Assembly: GCF_015624485.1 (NCBI RefSeq)
Contig: NZ_CP061378.1
Span: 3,906,001-3,970,000, forward strand
Source: Bradyrhizobium genosp. L
Lineage (GTDB): Bacteria > Pseudomonadota > Alphaproteobacteria > Rhizobiales > Xanthobacteraceae
Length of the DNA stretch: 64,000 nt
Direction: 5' to 3'
In this document: piece by piece, positions 16,768 through 31,043 of the stretch
How the letters are laid out: every line of letters starts with the position of its first letter
Position numbering within the stretch: the first letter of the stretch is position 1
Notes under the pieces: generated by a model
Seen by the model: only the letters and a program-made list of their open reading frames with translations
What the model was told of the DNA's origin: nothing
Database searches by the model: none
Made by a program: the position numbers and the translations under genes

Positions 16768-17244
16768 ATGGCCAAACGAGTGAGCCACAAGGATTCGATG
16801 TGCGGCGTGGCGCGGCCGCTGGATGCGATCGGCGACTGGTGGTCGCTTTTGATCGTCCGCGATGCCTTCGACGGGCTGCGCCGGTTCTCCGAATTTCAGC
16901 GCAGCCTCGGGCTTGCCAAGAACATCCTCTCGGCCCGGCTACGCAATCTCCTCGCGCACGGCATTCTGGAAAGCGCGCCGGCTGCGGATGGTGGCCCCTA
17001 TCAAGAGTATCTGCTGACCGAGAAGGGACGCGGTCTCTTCCCGCTCCTCGTCGCGCTTCGGCAATGGGGCGAGGATTTCTTCTTCGCGCCTGACGAGGCC
17101 CATGTGCTGCTGCTGGATAGGAAGAACGCGCTGCCGGTCCGGCGGCTGGAGCTTCGGGCGCAGGACGGCCGTGTGCTCGGCGCCGAGGACACGATGGTGC
17201 GCCTGCCGTCGGTCGAACCTCGGAGCGCAAAGCGTTCACGGTGA
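16768..17244 (+). CDS. HxlR-family winged-helix transcriptional regulator
   Basis: A 158-residue regulator. The HxlR signature is clear: an N-terminal Cys (S-M-C-G-V-A-R-P-L-D-A-I-G-D-W-W-S-L-L-I-V-R), then R-R-F-S-E-F-Q-R-S-L-G-L-A-K-N-I-L (recognition region) and Y-L-L-T-E-K-G-R-G-L for the wing. The lone Cys near residue 12 could sense electrophiles or oxidants, as in some family members. ATG 16768 is preceded by GGAAGG. It probably binds the twin element at 16660-16709 and regulates the divergent hydrolase and itself. Confidence 0.88.
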   Translation: MAKRVSHKDSMCGVARPLDAIGDWWSLLIVRDAFDGLRRFSEFQRSLGLAKNILSARLRNLLAHGILESAPAADGGPYQEYLLTEKGRGLFPLLVALRQWGEDFFFAPDEAHVLLLDRKNALPVRRLELRAQDGRVLGAEDTMVRLPSVEPRSAKRSR

Positions 17245-17319
17245 ACGTTGCGGCGCTTCTGCAGGCAACCGGATGTTAACCCTCCCGGCCGCAGCATTCG
17301 GTCCGTGGAGGTTCGACCA

Positions 17320-17487
17320 ATGCAGACATTCCGGATTTCGCTGAGTGATGGAACGCGCAAATTCCACACCGTGATCCAGGCTCCCGATTCCGCTTCCGCG
17401 CACATCAAGGCCACCTACTTCTTCGATACGTCGAAATGGCGGATCCTGAGCGTGTCGCTGACCGGAGCCAGCGCCGTGGCGGCGTAG
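17320..17487 (+). CDS. Small protein of unknown function (55 aa)
   Basis: A 55-residue soluble protein beginning M-Q-T-F-R-I-S-L-S-D-G-T-R, with alternating hydrophobic and polar residues that suggest a small beta-rich fold. GGAGG ends eight bases before the ATG, an excellent ribosome-binding site. I do not recognise the family. No membrane segment or cysteine is present. Confidence 0.6.
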   Translation: MQTFRISLSDGTRKFHTVIQAPDSASAHIKATYFFDTSKWRILSVSLTGASAVAA

Positions 17488-17597
17488 TCGCTGCTCGCGT
17501 TCCGAGCGAGTTCCATCGCGCCCTGCCCATGTTGGCTGATGACAGCCCCCACCCACCTCGCGCTACAATGGCGCGCCGGTGGACGGGAGGTGTGGTG

Positions 17598-17855
17598 ATG
17601 CCGCGAAAGGGAATTACCGGACACGATGACTGGGTGGTCACCGAGGCCCTGGCCACCGCGCTGGTTGCGCTTGAACAATTGCCGTCAAAGCATCAGCCGC
17701 GCGCGCATATGGATGACGTCCGGAAACTCCTGACGGCAAGGTGCGAGGCCGGCGCCGTCACGCTGCATCTGGCGCAGGCCAAGTGCAGATTGTTTCCCGA
17801 CACCAGTCCCCTGACGATCTACGAGGAGTACGGCCTGAAGGACGGGCTGGGCTAA
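17598..17855 (+). CDS. Small protein of unknown function (85 aa)
   Basis: An 85-residue soluble protein, start chosen at ATG 17598 (M-P-R-K-G-I-T-G-H-D-D-W), with GGGAGG eight bases upstream. The centre (E-A-L-A-T-A-L-V-A-L-E-Q-L-P, then D-D-V-R-K-L-L) looks helical. I do not recognise it. It is followed by a large palindromic repeat. Confidence 0.6.
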   Translation: MPRKGITGHDDWVVTEALATALVALEQLPSKHQPRAHMDDVRKLLTARCEAGAVTLHLAQAKCRLFPDTSPLTIYEEYGLKDGLG

Positions 17856-17892
17856 AGCATGATCGATCAAGGTGAGTTGGAGCAGCAACGGA

Positions 17893-18048
17893 GGTCACCT
17901 CTCCCTTGGGAGAGGTCGGCGCGCAGCGCCGGGTGAGGGGTTACGGTCTCTCGTTAGACTAGCGCTGCGGCCCTCACCCGATTTGCACTGGACGATGCTT
18001 CGCATCGCCAAGCGCAAATCGACCTCTCCCCGCCGGGGAGAGGTGACC
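17893..18048. repeat. Large palindromic intergenic element, type B
   Basis: About 156 bases bounded by a perfect 13-base inverted repeat (GGTCACCTCTCCC / GGGAGAGGTGACC). Inside each end is a further small hairpin (CTCTCCC-TTG-GGAGAG on the left, CTCCCCG-CCGGGGAG on the right), plus GGGTGAGGG / CCCTCACCC arms in the middle. It lies between convergent genes. It looks like a dispersed rhizobial element; it may also act as a bidirectional transcription barrier. Confidence 0.65.
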
Positions 18049-18107
18049 CGAACCTGACGCGAAATCGATTCAACCTAATTCCATCCCGCTGTAGCCGCGC
18101 CAACCAG

Positions 18108-19442
18108 CTAGTCGTGGCTGATGCGCCAGATCGTGCCGTTGCCGTCCTCCGAGACCAGCAGCGCGCCATCCTGCGCCACCGTGACGCCGACCGGTCGGCC
18201 CCAAACCTCGTTGTCGCCGACCACAAAGCCGGTGACGAAATCCTCGTACTGGCCGGTCGGTACGCCGTCCTTCAGCCTGATGCGAATGACCTTGTAGCCG
18301 GTGCGCCGGGACCTGTTCCACGAGCCGTGCTCGGCCGCAAAGGCATCGCCGCGATAGTCCGGCGGAAAGTTGCTGCCAGTGTAGAAGGTCAGGCCGAGCG
18401 AGGCCGAATGGGCCTGCAGCAGCACGTCGGGGATCGTCACCTTGTCTATCAGATCCGGTCGCTCGCCGGCATGCGCGGGGTCTTCGTTGGCGCCGATATA
18501 GTACCAGGGCCAGCCATAGAACGCGCCCTCGCGGACCCGCGTCACGTAGTCGGGCACCAGATTGTCGCCGTGGCCGTCGCGCTCATTGGTCGAGCACCAC
18601 GGCGTGCCGCTGCCGGGCTGGATCGCAAGCCCGACGCAGTTGCGGATGCCGGTGGCGAACAGTTTTTGGTTCTTGCCGTCGGGGTCGAAGGCGAGCACGG
18701 CGGCGCGGTCGGTCTCGGCGCCCCAGGCGGCGCCGAGCGCGTGGTCGCGGCTCCACGCCTCGATGCCATCAGGCGGCCGCCCGAGCCCCTCGCCTGCGTT
18801 ACCGGCGGAGCCGACCGACACCAGCATGCGCTTGTCGTCGGGCGTGAACACGATGTCGCGGGTGGAATGGCCGTAGCCGTGCGGCAGCTGCGCAACGATG
18901 GTCTCGGGTTTGCCGGACGCCTTGAGATCCCCGCTGTGATAGGCAAAGCGGACGACGCTGTCGGTGTTGGCGACGTAGAGCCATTGCGGATCGTCGCCGC
19001 TCGGGAAGAACGCGATGCCGAACGGCCGGTTCAGGCCGCTCGCAAAGACCTCGTTGGTGGCAGACCTCGTGGCACCGGCGGCGCTGCGCAGGATGCGGAT
19101 GCGTCCGGTGCCGGTTTCGACAACAAAGATGTCGCCGTTGGGCGCGGTGCGGATGATCCGCGGCCCGCTCAGCCCGCTGGCGAACAGCTCGATCTTGAAG
19201 CCCGCCGGCACCTGCGGAATCGCCGATGCCGGACGCGGCATGACGCGGGACGCATTGCTGCTGGAGGCCGTCGCGCCGGGTTTCGGCAGGTCCTGCGGCG
19301 TGATCAGGCGGACCGTACCCGGCTTGTCGCGCTGCCAGTCGCCGAAGGCGTCTGCGCCCTTCAGCACAGGCTCGGCGGCCGCAGCCGATGCGATGAGGCA
19401 GGCGGCGCAGCCTGCAATGAAGACATTTCGCTGGTTCGGCAT
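18108..19442 (-). CDS. PQQ-dependent sugar dehydrogenase-like (sorbosone/glucose dehydrogenase) beta-propeller protein
   Basis: A 444-residue exported protein with a signal peptide (M-P-N-Q-R-N-V-F-I-A-G-C-A-A-C-L-I-A-S-A-A-A-A). The beta-propeller shows family motifs: G-L-S-G-P-R-I-I-R-T-A-P-N-G-D-I-F-V-V-E, then G-L-N-R-P-F-G-I-A-F, G-H-S-T-R-D-I-V-F-T-P-D, and G-I-R-N-C-V-G-L-A. Family members oxidise aldoses or sorbosone in the periplasm with PQQ, though many homologues are uncharacterised. Two adjacent ATGs (19445, 19442) are possible; GGAA spacing favours 19442. A single-gene unit. Confidence 0.82.
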   Translation of the reverse strand: MPNQRNVFIAGCAACLIASAAAAEPVLKGADAFGDWQRDKPGTVRLITPQDLPKPGATASSSNASRVMPRPASAIPQVPAGFKIELFASGLSGPRIIRTAPNGDIFVVETGTGRIRILRSAAGATRSATNEVFASGLNRPFGIAFFPSGDDPQWLYVANTDSVVRFAYHSGDLKASGKPETIVAQLPHGYGHSTRDIVFTPDDKRMLVSVGSAGNAGEGLGRPPDGIEAWSRDHALGAAWGAETDRAAVLAFDPDGKNQKLFATGIRNCVGLAIQPGSGTPWCSTNERDGHGDNLVPDYVTRVREGAFYGWPWYYIGANEDPAHAGERPDLIDKVTIPDVLLQAHSASLGLTFYTGSNFPPDYRGDAFAAEHGSWNRSRRTGYKVIRIRLKDGVPTGQYEDFVTGFVVGDNEVWGRPVGVTVAQDGALLVSEDGNGTIWRISHD

Positions 19443-19531
19443 CATGCATTCCCGACACGCGACGGTCCGATCGCTTGCCAATATCTAGCCGAGCCGCCCC
19501 TTCAACTCATCTCACAATCGCGCTGACGTCG

Positions 19532-21031
19532 TCACCCGACTTGTGAACTGACCACGGGCTTGCGGTCCTGCGTGGGTATTTCGCGGAACGGCGGGGAATC
19601 CGAGGAGAGCACCGCGCGCAGCGGGACAGTGAGGCGACAGATCAGGCCTTCGCTGCGCCAATCGAAATCGGCGTGCCCGCCGAGCTGGGTCTCGATGCTG
19701 GCGATCACGCTCCTTGTGCCAAAACCCTTTTGCGTCGGCGTCGTCACCCTGGGCCCGCCGGATTCTACCCAGGCCAGGATCAGCGTTTCGCTCGCCACTT
19801 CCCAGGTGATCGCGAGCCGGCCGGCCAGTGCGGACAGGCTGCCATATTTTGCGGAGTTGGTGACAAGCTCGTGCAGCGCAAGTGCGAGCGTCTGTGCGGT
19901 CGCAGGCTGCAGCTGCACCTCCGCACCGTCGATCTGGATCTGTCCGGCCTCGGAGTAAGGCGCGACCTCCTCGCTCACCAGCCGCCGGATTTCGGCGCCC
20001 TGCCAGCTCGACAGCGACAGCACGGTGTGGACCCGCGCCAGCGCGGTGATGCGCCCCTCGACCGCCCGCACATAGGCATTGACGTTCTGCGCACGCGTCA
20101 GGCGCACGATCGATTGCGCCAGTGCAAGCGCGTTCTTGGCGCGATGATCGACCTCGCGGGTGAGCAGGCTCTGGCGTTCCTCGGCCTTCTTGCGATCGGT
20201 GATGTCGACCGTGACGCCGCTCACCCGCACCACCTTGCCATTGCGATCACTGGTGGCGGCCGCGGTGCCGACGCACCAGCGCACCTCGCCGTCGGGGCGC
20301 AGCACGCGGAATTCGGCTTCATACGACGTCTGGCCGTTGCCGAAGCCAGCCCAGGCCTGCCGAAGGTCTTCGGCGTCCTCCGGATGGAACATGCGCTGGA
20401 TGTTCTCGGAGGTGAGCTGGAAGGAGTTCGGGTCGACGCCGAAGATCTTGTACTGGCCTTCGTCCCACATCCAGTCGCCGTTGACCCAGTCCCAGTCCCA
20501 AGAGCCCATCTTGCCGGCGGCGATCGCCATGCTGCGGCGCTGCTCGCTTTGCAGCAGCCTCGCGGTCGACTGCTCCAGTTCGGCGGTGCGCGCGCGCACG
20601 CGGTCCTCGAGCTCGGCATTGAGACGTTCGAGCTGCCGGGTCTTGCGGTACAGCTCGGCGAACACGCGGATCTTGGCCCGCAGCACTTCGGGCACGACCG
20701 GCACCGGCACATAATCGACGGCGCCCATCTCGTAGCCGCGCAGGCGGTCGATGTCGGAAACCTGGATCGCCGAGATGAAGATCATCGCGGTCTTCTGGAA
20801 ACGCGGATGCTCGCGGATCATCGCCGCAAGCTCGAAGCCGTCGAGCTCGGGCATGCAGACGTCGACCAGGATGACCGCGACCTCATTCTTGAGCAGGAAC
20901 TCCAACGCCTCGCGCCCCGACGACGCGACGACGAGGTTCTCGCCGAGCTCCTTCAGGATGACCTCGTAGGCGAGCAGCTTCGCCGGCTGATCATCGACCA
21001 GAAGAATGTTGATCTTTTCGTGGTCCATCAT
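19532..21031 (-). CDS. Response regulator / PAS / HWE-family histidine kinase
   Basis: A 499-residue cytoplasmic signalling protein. Residues about 7-125 are a receiver with phospho-Asp in I-L-V-D-V-C-M-P-E; a coiled coil (about 130-175) leads to a PAS domain with PAC end (R-W-C-V-G to D-I-T-D-R). The kinase core is HWE/HisKA_2: phospho-acceptor His in E-V-D-H-R-A-K-N-A-L, N box H-E-L-V-T-N-S-A-K-Y-G and the W-x-E motif (A-W-V-E-S-G-G-P). There is no transmembrane segment, so input comes by phosphorelay and PAS. It lies 13 bases downstream of the poly-HAMP kinase and probably receives phosphate from it. HWE kinases often act in the general stress response. Confidence 0.9.
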   Translation of the reverse strand: MMDHEKINILLVDDQPAKLLAYEVILKELGENLVVASSGREALEFLLKNEVAVILVDVCMPELDGFELAAMIREHPRFQKTAMIFISAIQVSDIDRLRGYEMGAVDYVPVPVVPEVLRAKIRVFAELYRKTRQLERLNAELEDRVRARTAELEQSTARLLQSEQRRSMAIAAGKMGSWDWDWVNGDWMWDEGQYKIFGVDPNSFQLTSENIQRMFHPEDAEDLRQAWAGFGNGQTSYEAEFRVLRPDGEVRWCVGTAAATSDRNGKVVRVSGVTVDITDRKKAEERQSLLTREVDHRAKNALALAQSIVRLTRAQNVNAYVRAVEGRITALARVHTVLSLSSWQGAEIRRLVSEEVAPYSEAGQIQIDGAEVQLQPATAQTLALALHELVTNSAKYGSLSALAGRLAITWEVASETLILAWVESGGPRVTTPTQKGFGTRSVIASIETQLGGHADFDWRSEGLICRLTVPLRAVLSSDSPPFREIPTQDRKPVVSSQVG

Positions 21032-21044
21032 GTTCGATCGCCGA

Positions 21045-27335
<6,291 letters not shown>

Positions 27336-27478
27336 GGAAATTCCCCTACGTGCCGGCCGCAAGTCCGGAGACTCGGGTGAGCCAGCGACACCATAAGAAA
27401 GACTGCCCGTGATCTATTCAAGCGGGAAAACGGAATAACCGCGATTTGTGACGCAAACCGAGCAGGTTAATTGTCATT

Positions 27479-27503
27479 GGAACCAAAGGTTCCATCGGGC
27501 GTT
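27479..27503 (+). promoter_or_regulatory. Candidate EcfG (general stress sigma factor) promoter, distal
   Basis: GGAAC-N16-CGTT matches the alphaproteobacterial EcfG consensus exactly. The -35 GGAAC sits in a perfect palindrome (TGGAACC-AAA-GGTTCCA, 27478-27494). It is oriented toward the PAS kinase gene at 27602. Confidence 0.6.
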
Positions 27504-27560
27504 GGAACTTTTTTGGCGGTTGGATTATTCTACCGGTTGCGCGGTTGCCCTGCTCGCATT

Positions 27561-27586
27561 GGAACAAAGGCCACCCCGAAGGCGTT
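27561..27586 (+). promoter_or_regulatory. Candidate EcfG promoter, proximal
   Basis: GGAAC-N17-CGTT, again an exact consensus match with an allowed spacer. The -10 element ends 15 bases before the start codon at 27602, which would give a very short leader; the distal copy or a later start (27608) would relieve this. Confidence 0.55.
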
Positions 27587-27601
27587 TCGGGCGCTGGCAG
27601 G

Positions 27602-29230
27602 ATGACGATGGTTAAAAAATCACGACAGCGCGAACAGGCGGTTTTCGAGACCGAGCGGCAGCAGGCGCGGGCGGAGCTCGAAGCCAGCGAAAGCCAGTTC
27701 CGCCTGCTGGTGAGCAATGTCACGGATTACGCGCTCTATATGCTGACGCCGGCCGGCATCGTCGCCAACTGGAATGCCGGTGGCGAGCGGATCAAGGGGT
27801 ATGCCCCCGACGAGATCATCGGCCAAAGCTTCGCGCGATTTTATACGCCGGTCGACCAGGCTGCCGGCAAGCCGGCCCGGGCGCTCAGGATCGCCGAAGA
27901 GACCGGGCACTATGAGGAGGAAGGCTGGCGGGTCCGCAAGGATGGCTCGTTCTTCTGGGCAAGCGTCGTGATCGATCCGATCCGCGACGCTGACGGCCAG
28001 CTGGTCGGCTTTGCCAAGATCACGCGCGACATTTCAGAGCGGCGCGAGGCGCAGCAGAAGCTTGAGCAGGTGCAGCGTCAGCTCGCGGAATCGCAGAAGA
28101 TGGATGCGCTGGGTCAATTGACCGGCGGCGTCGCGCACGACTTCAACAACCTCCTGATGATCATCTCCGGCAATTTGCACAGGATCGAACGCGAGGTGAC
28201 GAGCGAGCGGGGCCGGCTTGCGCTCGGCGCGATCGAAACCGCTACCCAGCGTGCCGCTTCACTGACCAGCCAGCTCCTCACCTTCGCGCGCCGGCAGAGC
28301 GTCAACCCGCAGACCATCGACGTCGCCGACAGGATCGCCTCGGTGCGCGAGGTCCTGACCAGTGCGCTCGGCGGCATGATCAAGCTGAACATCGAGATAT
28401 CGCCGGAGCTCTGGCCGATCTTCGTCGACCCGAACGAGTTCGAGACCGCACTGATCAACCTTGTGGTCAATGCGCGGGACGCGATGCCGGACGGCGGCAC
28501 GTTGAGCGTGACAGCCCACAATGCGGCTGCCGCCGACCAGGTGGTCGTCAGCGTCGGCGATACCGGCGAAGGCATTCCCGACGATGTGCTGAGCAAGGTC
28601 TTCGACCCGTTCTTCACCACCAAGCCGGTCGGCAAGGGCACCGGCCTCGGGCTTTCCCAGGTCCATGGCTTTGCCCACCAGGCCGGCGGCAGGGTTGAAA
28701 TCGCCAGCACGCTCGGCAAAGGCACCACCGTCAGCATCCATCTGCCGCGGGAGACGACGGTCCCGAAGGTCGAGGTTGAGGGCCGGGCCGCGCCAAAGTC
28801 CGCCACCGTGCTTCTGATCGAGGACAATCCCGCCGTGGCCGACGCCAGCACCGGGCTGCTCGAACAGCTCGGCTACACCGTGCGCTGGACGTCGAATGCG
28901 GAGACCGCGTTGCGGGAGATCGAGGCCAACGGCGTCGATGTGGTGTTCAGCGATATCATCATGCCCGGCAAGATGGACGGGCTGAAACTGGCGCGCGCCA
29001 TCAGGGCCATGAAGCCCGATTTGCCCATCCTGCTGACGACGGGCTACAGCGACAGTGCGCGTGACGTGAAGTCGGATTTTCCGGTGCTGCGCAAGCCGTA
29101 TCACATTCACGACCTCAGCCGCGAATTGTCGAAGCTCACCGGACATGATCCCGGCGAAGGGGCCACGATTCCAGCGGAATCGGATACCGGTTCGCGGCCG
29201 CCTCGACCAAGGGCGAAGGTCCGCTCCTAG
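27602..29230 (+). CDS. PAS-domain hybrid histidine kinase with C-terminal receiver
   Basis: A 542-residue cytoplasmic sensor kinase. A short coiled coil leads into a PAS/PAC domain (residues about 35-150, W-N-A-G-G-E-R-I-K-G-Y and G-F-A-K-I-T-R-D-I-S-E-R). HisKA contains the acceptor His in G-G-V-A-H-D-F-N-N-L-L; HATPase_c has N-L-V-V-N-A-R-D-A-M, D-T-G-E-G-I and G-T-G-L-G-L-S. The receiver has Asp in V-F-S-D-I-I-M-P. This domain order is common in rhizobia, often as light or redox sensors. The gene is divergent from the poly-HAMP operon and has two EcfG-type promoter matches upstream. Confidence 0.9.
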   Translation: MTMVKKSRQREQAVFETERQQARAELEASESQFRLLVSNVTDYALYMLTPAGIVANWNAGGERIKGYAPDEIIGQSFARFYTPVDQAAGKPARALRIAEETGHYEEEGWRVRKDGSFFWASVVIDPIRDADGQLVGFAKITRDISERREAQQKLEQVQRQLAESQKMDALGQLTGGVAHDFNNLLMIISGNLHRIEREVTSERGRLALGAIETATQRAASLTSQLLTFARRQSVNPQTIDVADRIASVREVLTSALGGMIKLNIEISPELWPIFVDPNEFETALINLVVNARDAMPDGGTLSVTAHNAAAADQVVVSVGDTGEGIPDDVLSKVFDPFFTTKPVGKGTGLGLSQVHGFAHQAGGRVEIASTLGKGTTVSIHLPRETTVPKVEVEGRAAPKSATVLLIEDNPAVADASTGLLEQLGYTVRWTSNAETALREIEANGVDVVFSDIIMPGKMDGLKLARAIRAMKPDLPILLTTGYSDSARDVKSDFPVLRKPYHIHDLSRELSKLTGHDPGEGATIPAESDTGSRPPRPRAKVRS

Positions 29231-29331
29231 AGCATTTTCGGTTCTGATTGAATCAGAACCGAAGCTCCAGCTTTTTGTGTTGACGCGTTTTCTTCACGCG
29301 AACCGCTATCCACTTCGCTCGAAAACGCTCC
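29230..29331. repeat. Dispersed intergenic element, type A, copy 2
   Basis: Second copy of the element at 13684-13791, same orientation: inverted repeat TCGGTTCTGATT / AATCAGAACCGA, then CTCCAGCTTTTTGTG, and the tail CGCTCGAAAACGCTCC. It starts at the last base of the PAS kinase gene's stop codon. Confidence 0.75.
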
Positions 29332-29353
29332 GGAAGCGCGCCGAAGAGCTGGT

Positions 29354-29605
29354 CTAGCGCTCCGCGGGCCAGCTGCGACGCACCAACTGCACGCGCTCGA
29401 TGCGGCTGCACTGCTCGCAGCGGTACTGAAGGATGTCCCTGCCCTCGTCGCCGGGATAGCTGGTCTCAAGCCGCATCGTCCTGTTGCAACTGATGCAGGA
29501 GATCAGCGTCAGGAGCGGACTGCGATCATCATTCATCGATGCCCGCGGCGGTCGCGCGGTCAGATCGGCGATCATTGCGTTGGACGAAGCCATCGAATTG
29601 GACAT
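29354..29605 (-). CDS. Small zinc-ribbon-like protein
   Basis: An 83-residue protein with two Cys pairs (C-I-S-C and C-E-Q-C, 27 residues apart), a likely Zn-ribbon. The C terminus is basic. The start is uncertain: ATG 29605 gives the longest ATG-started form, while ATG 29536 gives a 60-residue protein starting M-N-D-D-R that contains all cysteines. Neither has a strong ribosome-binding site. Function unknown. Confidence 0.55.
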   Translation of the reverse strand: MSNSMASSNAMIADLTARPPRASMNDDRSPLLTLISCISCNRTMRLETSYPGDEGRDILQYRCEQCSRIERVQLVRRSWPAER

Positions 29606-29665
29606 CACCACCAGAAAATGCCGATCCCGTGGCCCGGGTTCCAGCCCCGAAACCTCAACTTGTCC

Positions 29666-29968
29666 TCAGACCCGGGGGCTGCGACCAGGCCCGGGCTTTC
29701 CCTTGTCGAGCCCAACCTTGGCCACCGGACGCGCCCCGCGGCTCCGGTCCAGCCGCTCGCGCACGGCCGGCAAGTGCTCGCCGCCGCCTGCGGCCTTCCA
29801 GCGGCCGATCAGCTCGGTCACCTCGGCGCGCATCGCCATCAGCCGGGTGGACGCTTCGCTGCAATCGAGGTCGCGGTTGACCTGATCCCGGATCGCGGCT
29901 TCGACCAGCGTCATCTCAGCCCGCAACACGCTGATCTTGCGACGAATTTCATTGATTTTATTGTCCAT
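29666..29968 (-). CDS. Small coiled-coil protein of unknown function with a LexA-type box upstream
   Basis: A 100-residue protein: an N-terminal helical, coiled-coil-like part (M-D-N-K-I-N-E-I-R-R-K-I-S-V-L-R-A-E-M to about residue 60) and a disordered basic C terminus rich in Arg, Gly and Pro. I do not recognise the family. The start codon lies ten bases from the direct repeat GAAC-N7-GAAC at 29978-29992, so SOS repression by LexA is plausible. It is divergent from the DUF3072-like gene at 30030. Confidence 0.65.
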   Translation of the reverse strand: MDNKINEIRRKISVLRAEMTLVEAAIRDQVNRDLDCSEASTRLMAMRAEVTELIGRWKAAGGGEHLPAVRERLDRSRGARPVAKVGLDKGKPGPGRSPRV

Positions 29969-29977
29969 ATCTTGTTA

Positions 29978-29992
29978 GAACAAAAATAGAAC
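29978..29992. promoter_or_regulatory. LexA-type SOS box between divergent small genes
   Basis: GAACAAAAATAGAAC is an exact GAAC-N7-GAAC direct repeat, the LexA-binding motif of alphaproteobacteria. It sits 10 bases from the minus-strand start and 37 bases from the plus-strand start, in an AT-rich stretch where both promoters must lie. Confidence 0.65.
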
Positions 29993-30029
29993 ATATTGTC
30001 AAGTCACAACACAGCCAGCAAGGTGGAAC

Positions 30030-30230
30030 ATGAGCATGGCAGCGGTAAGATATGGTGGGGTCGCCGAGCGCCTGGGCGAGCAGATGACCCGTGCCCAGGC
30101 TCTGCGGTTGAGGGGCCTCGCCGAGGAGGCCTACCAGCCGAGCCAATATGCACGGGACCTGACATACGAGGAAGCGGAGCGCCGCATCGGCGCCCTCAAG
30201 GCCGAGATCGCGCTCGCGGACTCGTTCTGA
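30030..30230 (+). CDS. DUF3072-like small protein
   Basis: A 66-residue protein with the pattern of DUF3072: M-T-R-A-Q-A-L-R-L-R-G-L-A-E-E-A, then L-T-Y-E-E-A-E-R-R-I-G-A-L-K-A-E. Members are small helical proteins of unknown role. ATG 30030 or 30036 is possible, with AAGG upstream. Its promoter region contains the LexA-type box at 29978-29992, suggesting SOS control together with the divergent gene. Confidence 0.7.
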   Translation: MSMAAVRYGGVAERLGEQMTRAQALRLRGLAEEAYQPSQYARDLTYEEAERRIGALKAEIALADSF

Positions 30231-30330
30231 AGCACCCCACTGGTCGGTTGCCGGACAGCACTTAACACTTGCTATAGCCGACGCAGCTAGTTCTGTTCCC
30301 GTGGTGCCGTTGCCTCGGGGAGTCCCTCAC

Positions 30331-30585
30331 GTGCTGGAGCTGGAGAAGCGATCGCCGCTCGCCTTCCCGATCGCGCTGAAGGACGGGCGCAGGCTCGAGA
30401 CCGTCGGCGACGCGGCGGATTATTTGTCCCGACTGAATGTCGAACAGCGTGAGCGCTTCTATTGGAGGAACGCCATCATGATGTTCAACAACGCGATGCG
30501 CGAACCGAACTATCTGAAGATCGCGACCATGAATCTGCGCTCGGCTCTTGTGTATGACCGGCTCGTCGACGACGCCGGCGCCTGA
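30331..30585 (+). CDS. DUF982-like small protein, paralogue 1
   Basis: An 84-residue protein. I chose GTG 30331 because GGGGAG stands eight bases before it; an in-frame GTG at 30301 lacks a site. The pattern T-V-G-D-A-A-D-Y-L, then F-Y-W-R-N-A and A-T-M-N-L-R-S-A-L-V matches the convergent protein at 30786-31043 over most of its length, so the two look like paralogues of the DUF982 type common in rhizobia. Function unknown. Confidence 0.6.
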   Translation: MLELEKRSPLAFPIALKDGRRLETVGDAADYLSRLNVEQRERFYWRNAIMMFNNAMREPNYLKIATMNLRSALVYDRLVDDAGA

Positions 30586-30711
30586 CTGTGCTTTGACAGC
30601 TACAGCCGAATCGACGGCGCTTGCGTAGAGGCCATTCCGTTATGGCCGCAAACAAGGTAACGGCGGTACACACCACGGCTCGACGCTGACGGCGCCGCGA
30701 GCTGCGATCTG

Positions 30712-30749
30712 GGGCCGCCTGGGAGGGCCAAGGCGGCCCATTCTTTTTT
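30712..30749 (+). terminator. Intrinsic terminator
   Basis: GGGCCGCCT pairs perfectly with AGGCGGCCC across a ten-base loop, followed by ATTCTTTTTT. This is a strong rho-independent terminator for transcripts running right, including the gene ending at 30585. Confidence 0.8.
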
Positions 30750-30785
30750 CGCGAGCGCTGCGAAAAATCCGGTCAGAGCATCTTG

Positions 30786-31043
30786 TCAAAGCATCTTGGC
30801 GCGGACGAACAATGCGCGCAGCGCGTTGGTCGCCTGGATCGTCAGCATGGCGTTGCCGGCCGCCCGCTCCAGCGCGGTGACGGCGTCGTCATGCAGCGAG
30901 CGGAATTCCATCCATTCGACAGCGCTGAGATTGGTGATGAAGCGATAGGCCTGGCCGACGGTCGCAAGCGTCATCGTCTCGCCGTTCAGCCGCACCTTGA
31001 ACGTCGCCTTCAGCGGCGTGTCGGATCTGGATACGTCAGCCAT
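30786..31043 (-). CDS. DUF982-like small protein, paralogue 2
   Basis: An 85-residue protein with T-V-G-Q-A-Y-R-F-I, F-R-S-L-H-D-D-A and A-T-N-A-L-R-A-L-F, position for position like the protein of 30331-30585. It is convergent with that gene across the terminator at 30712-30749. The start codon is followed by A-D-V-S-R-S-D-T-P. Function unknown. Confidence 0.65.
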   Translation of the reverse strand: MADVSRSDTPLKATFKVRLNGETMTLATVGQAYRFITNLSAVEWMEFRSLHDDAVTALERAAGNAMLTIQATNALRALFVRAKML

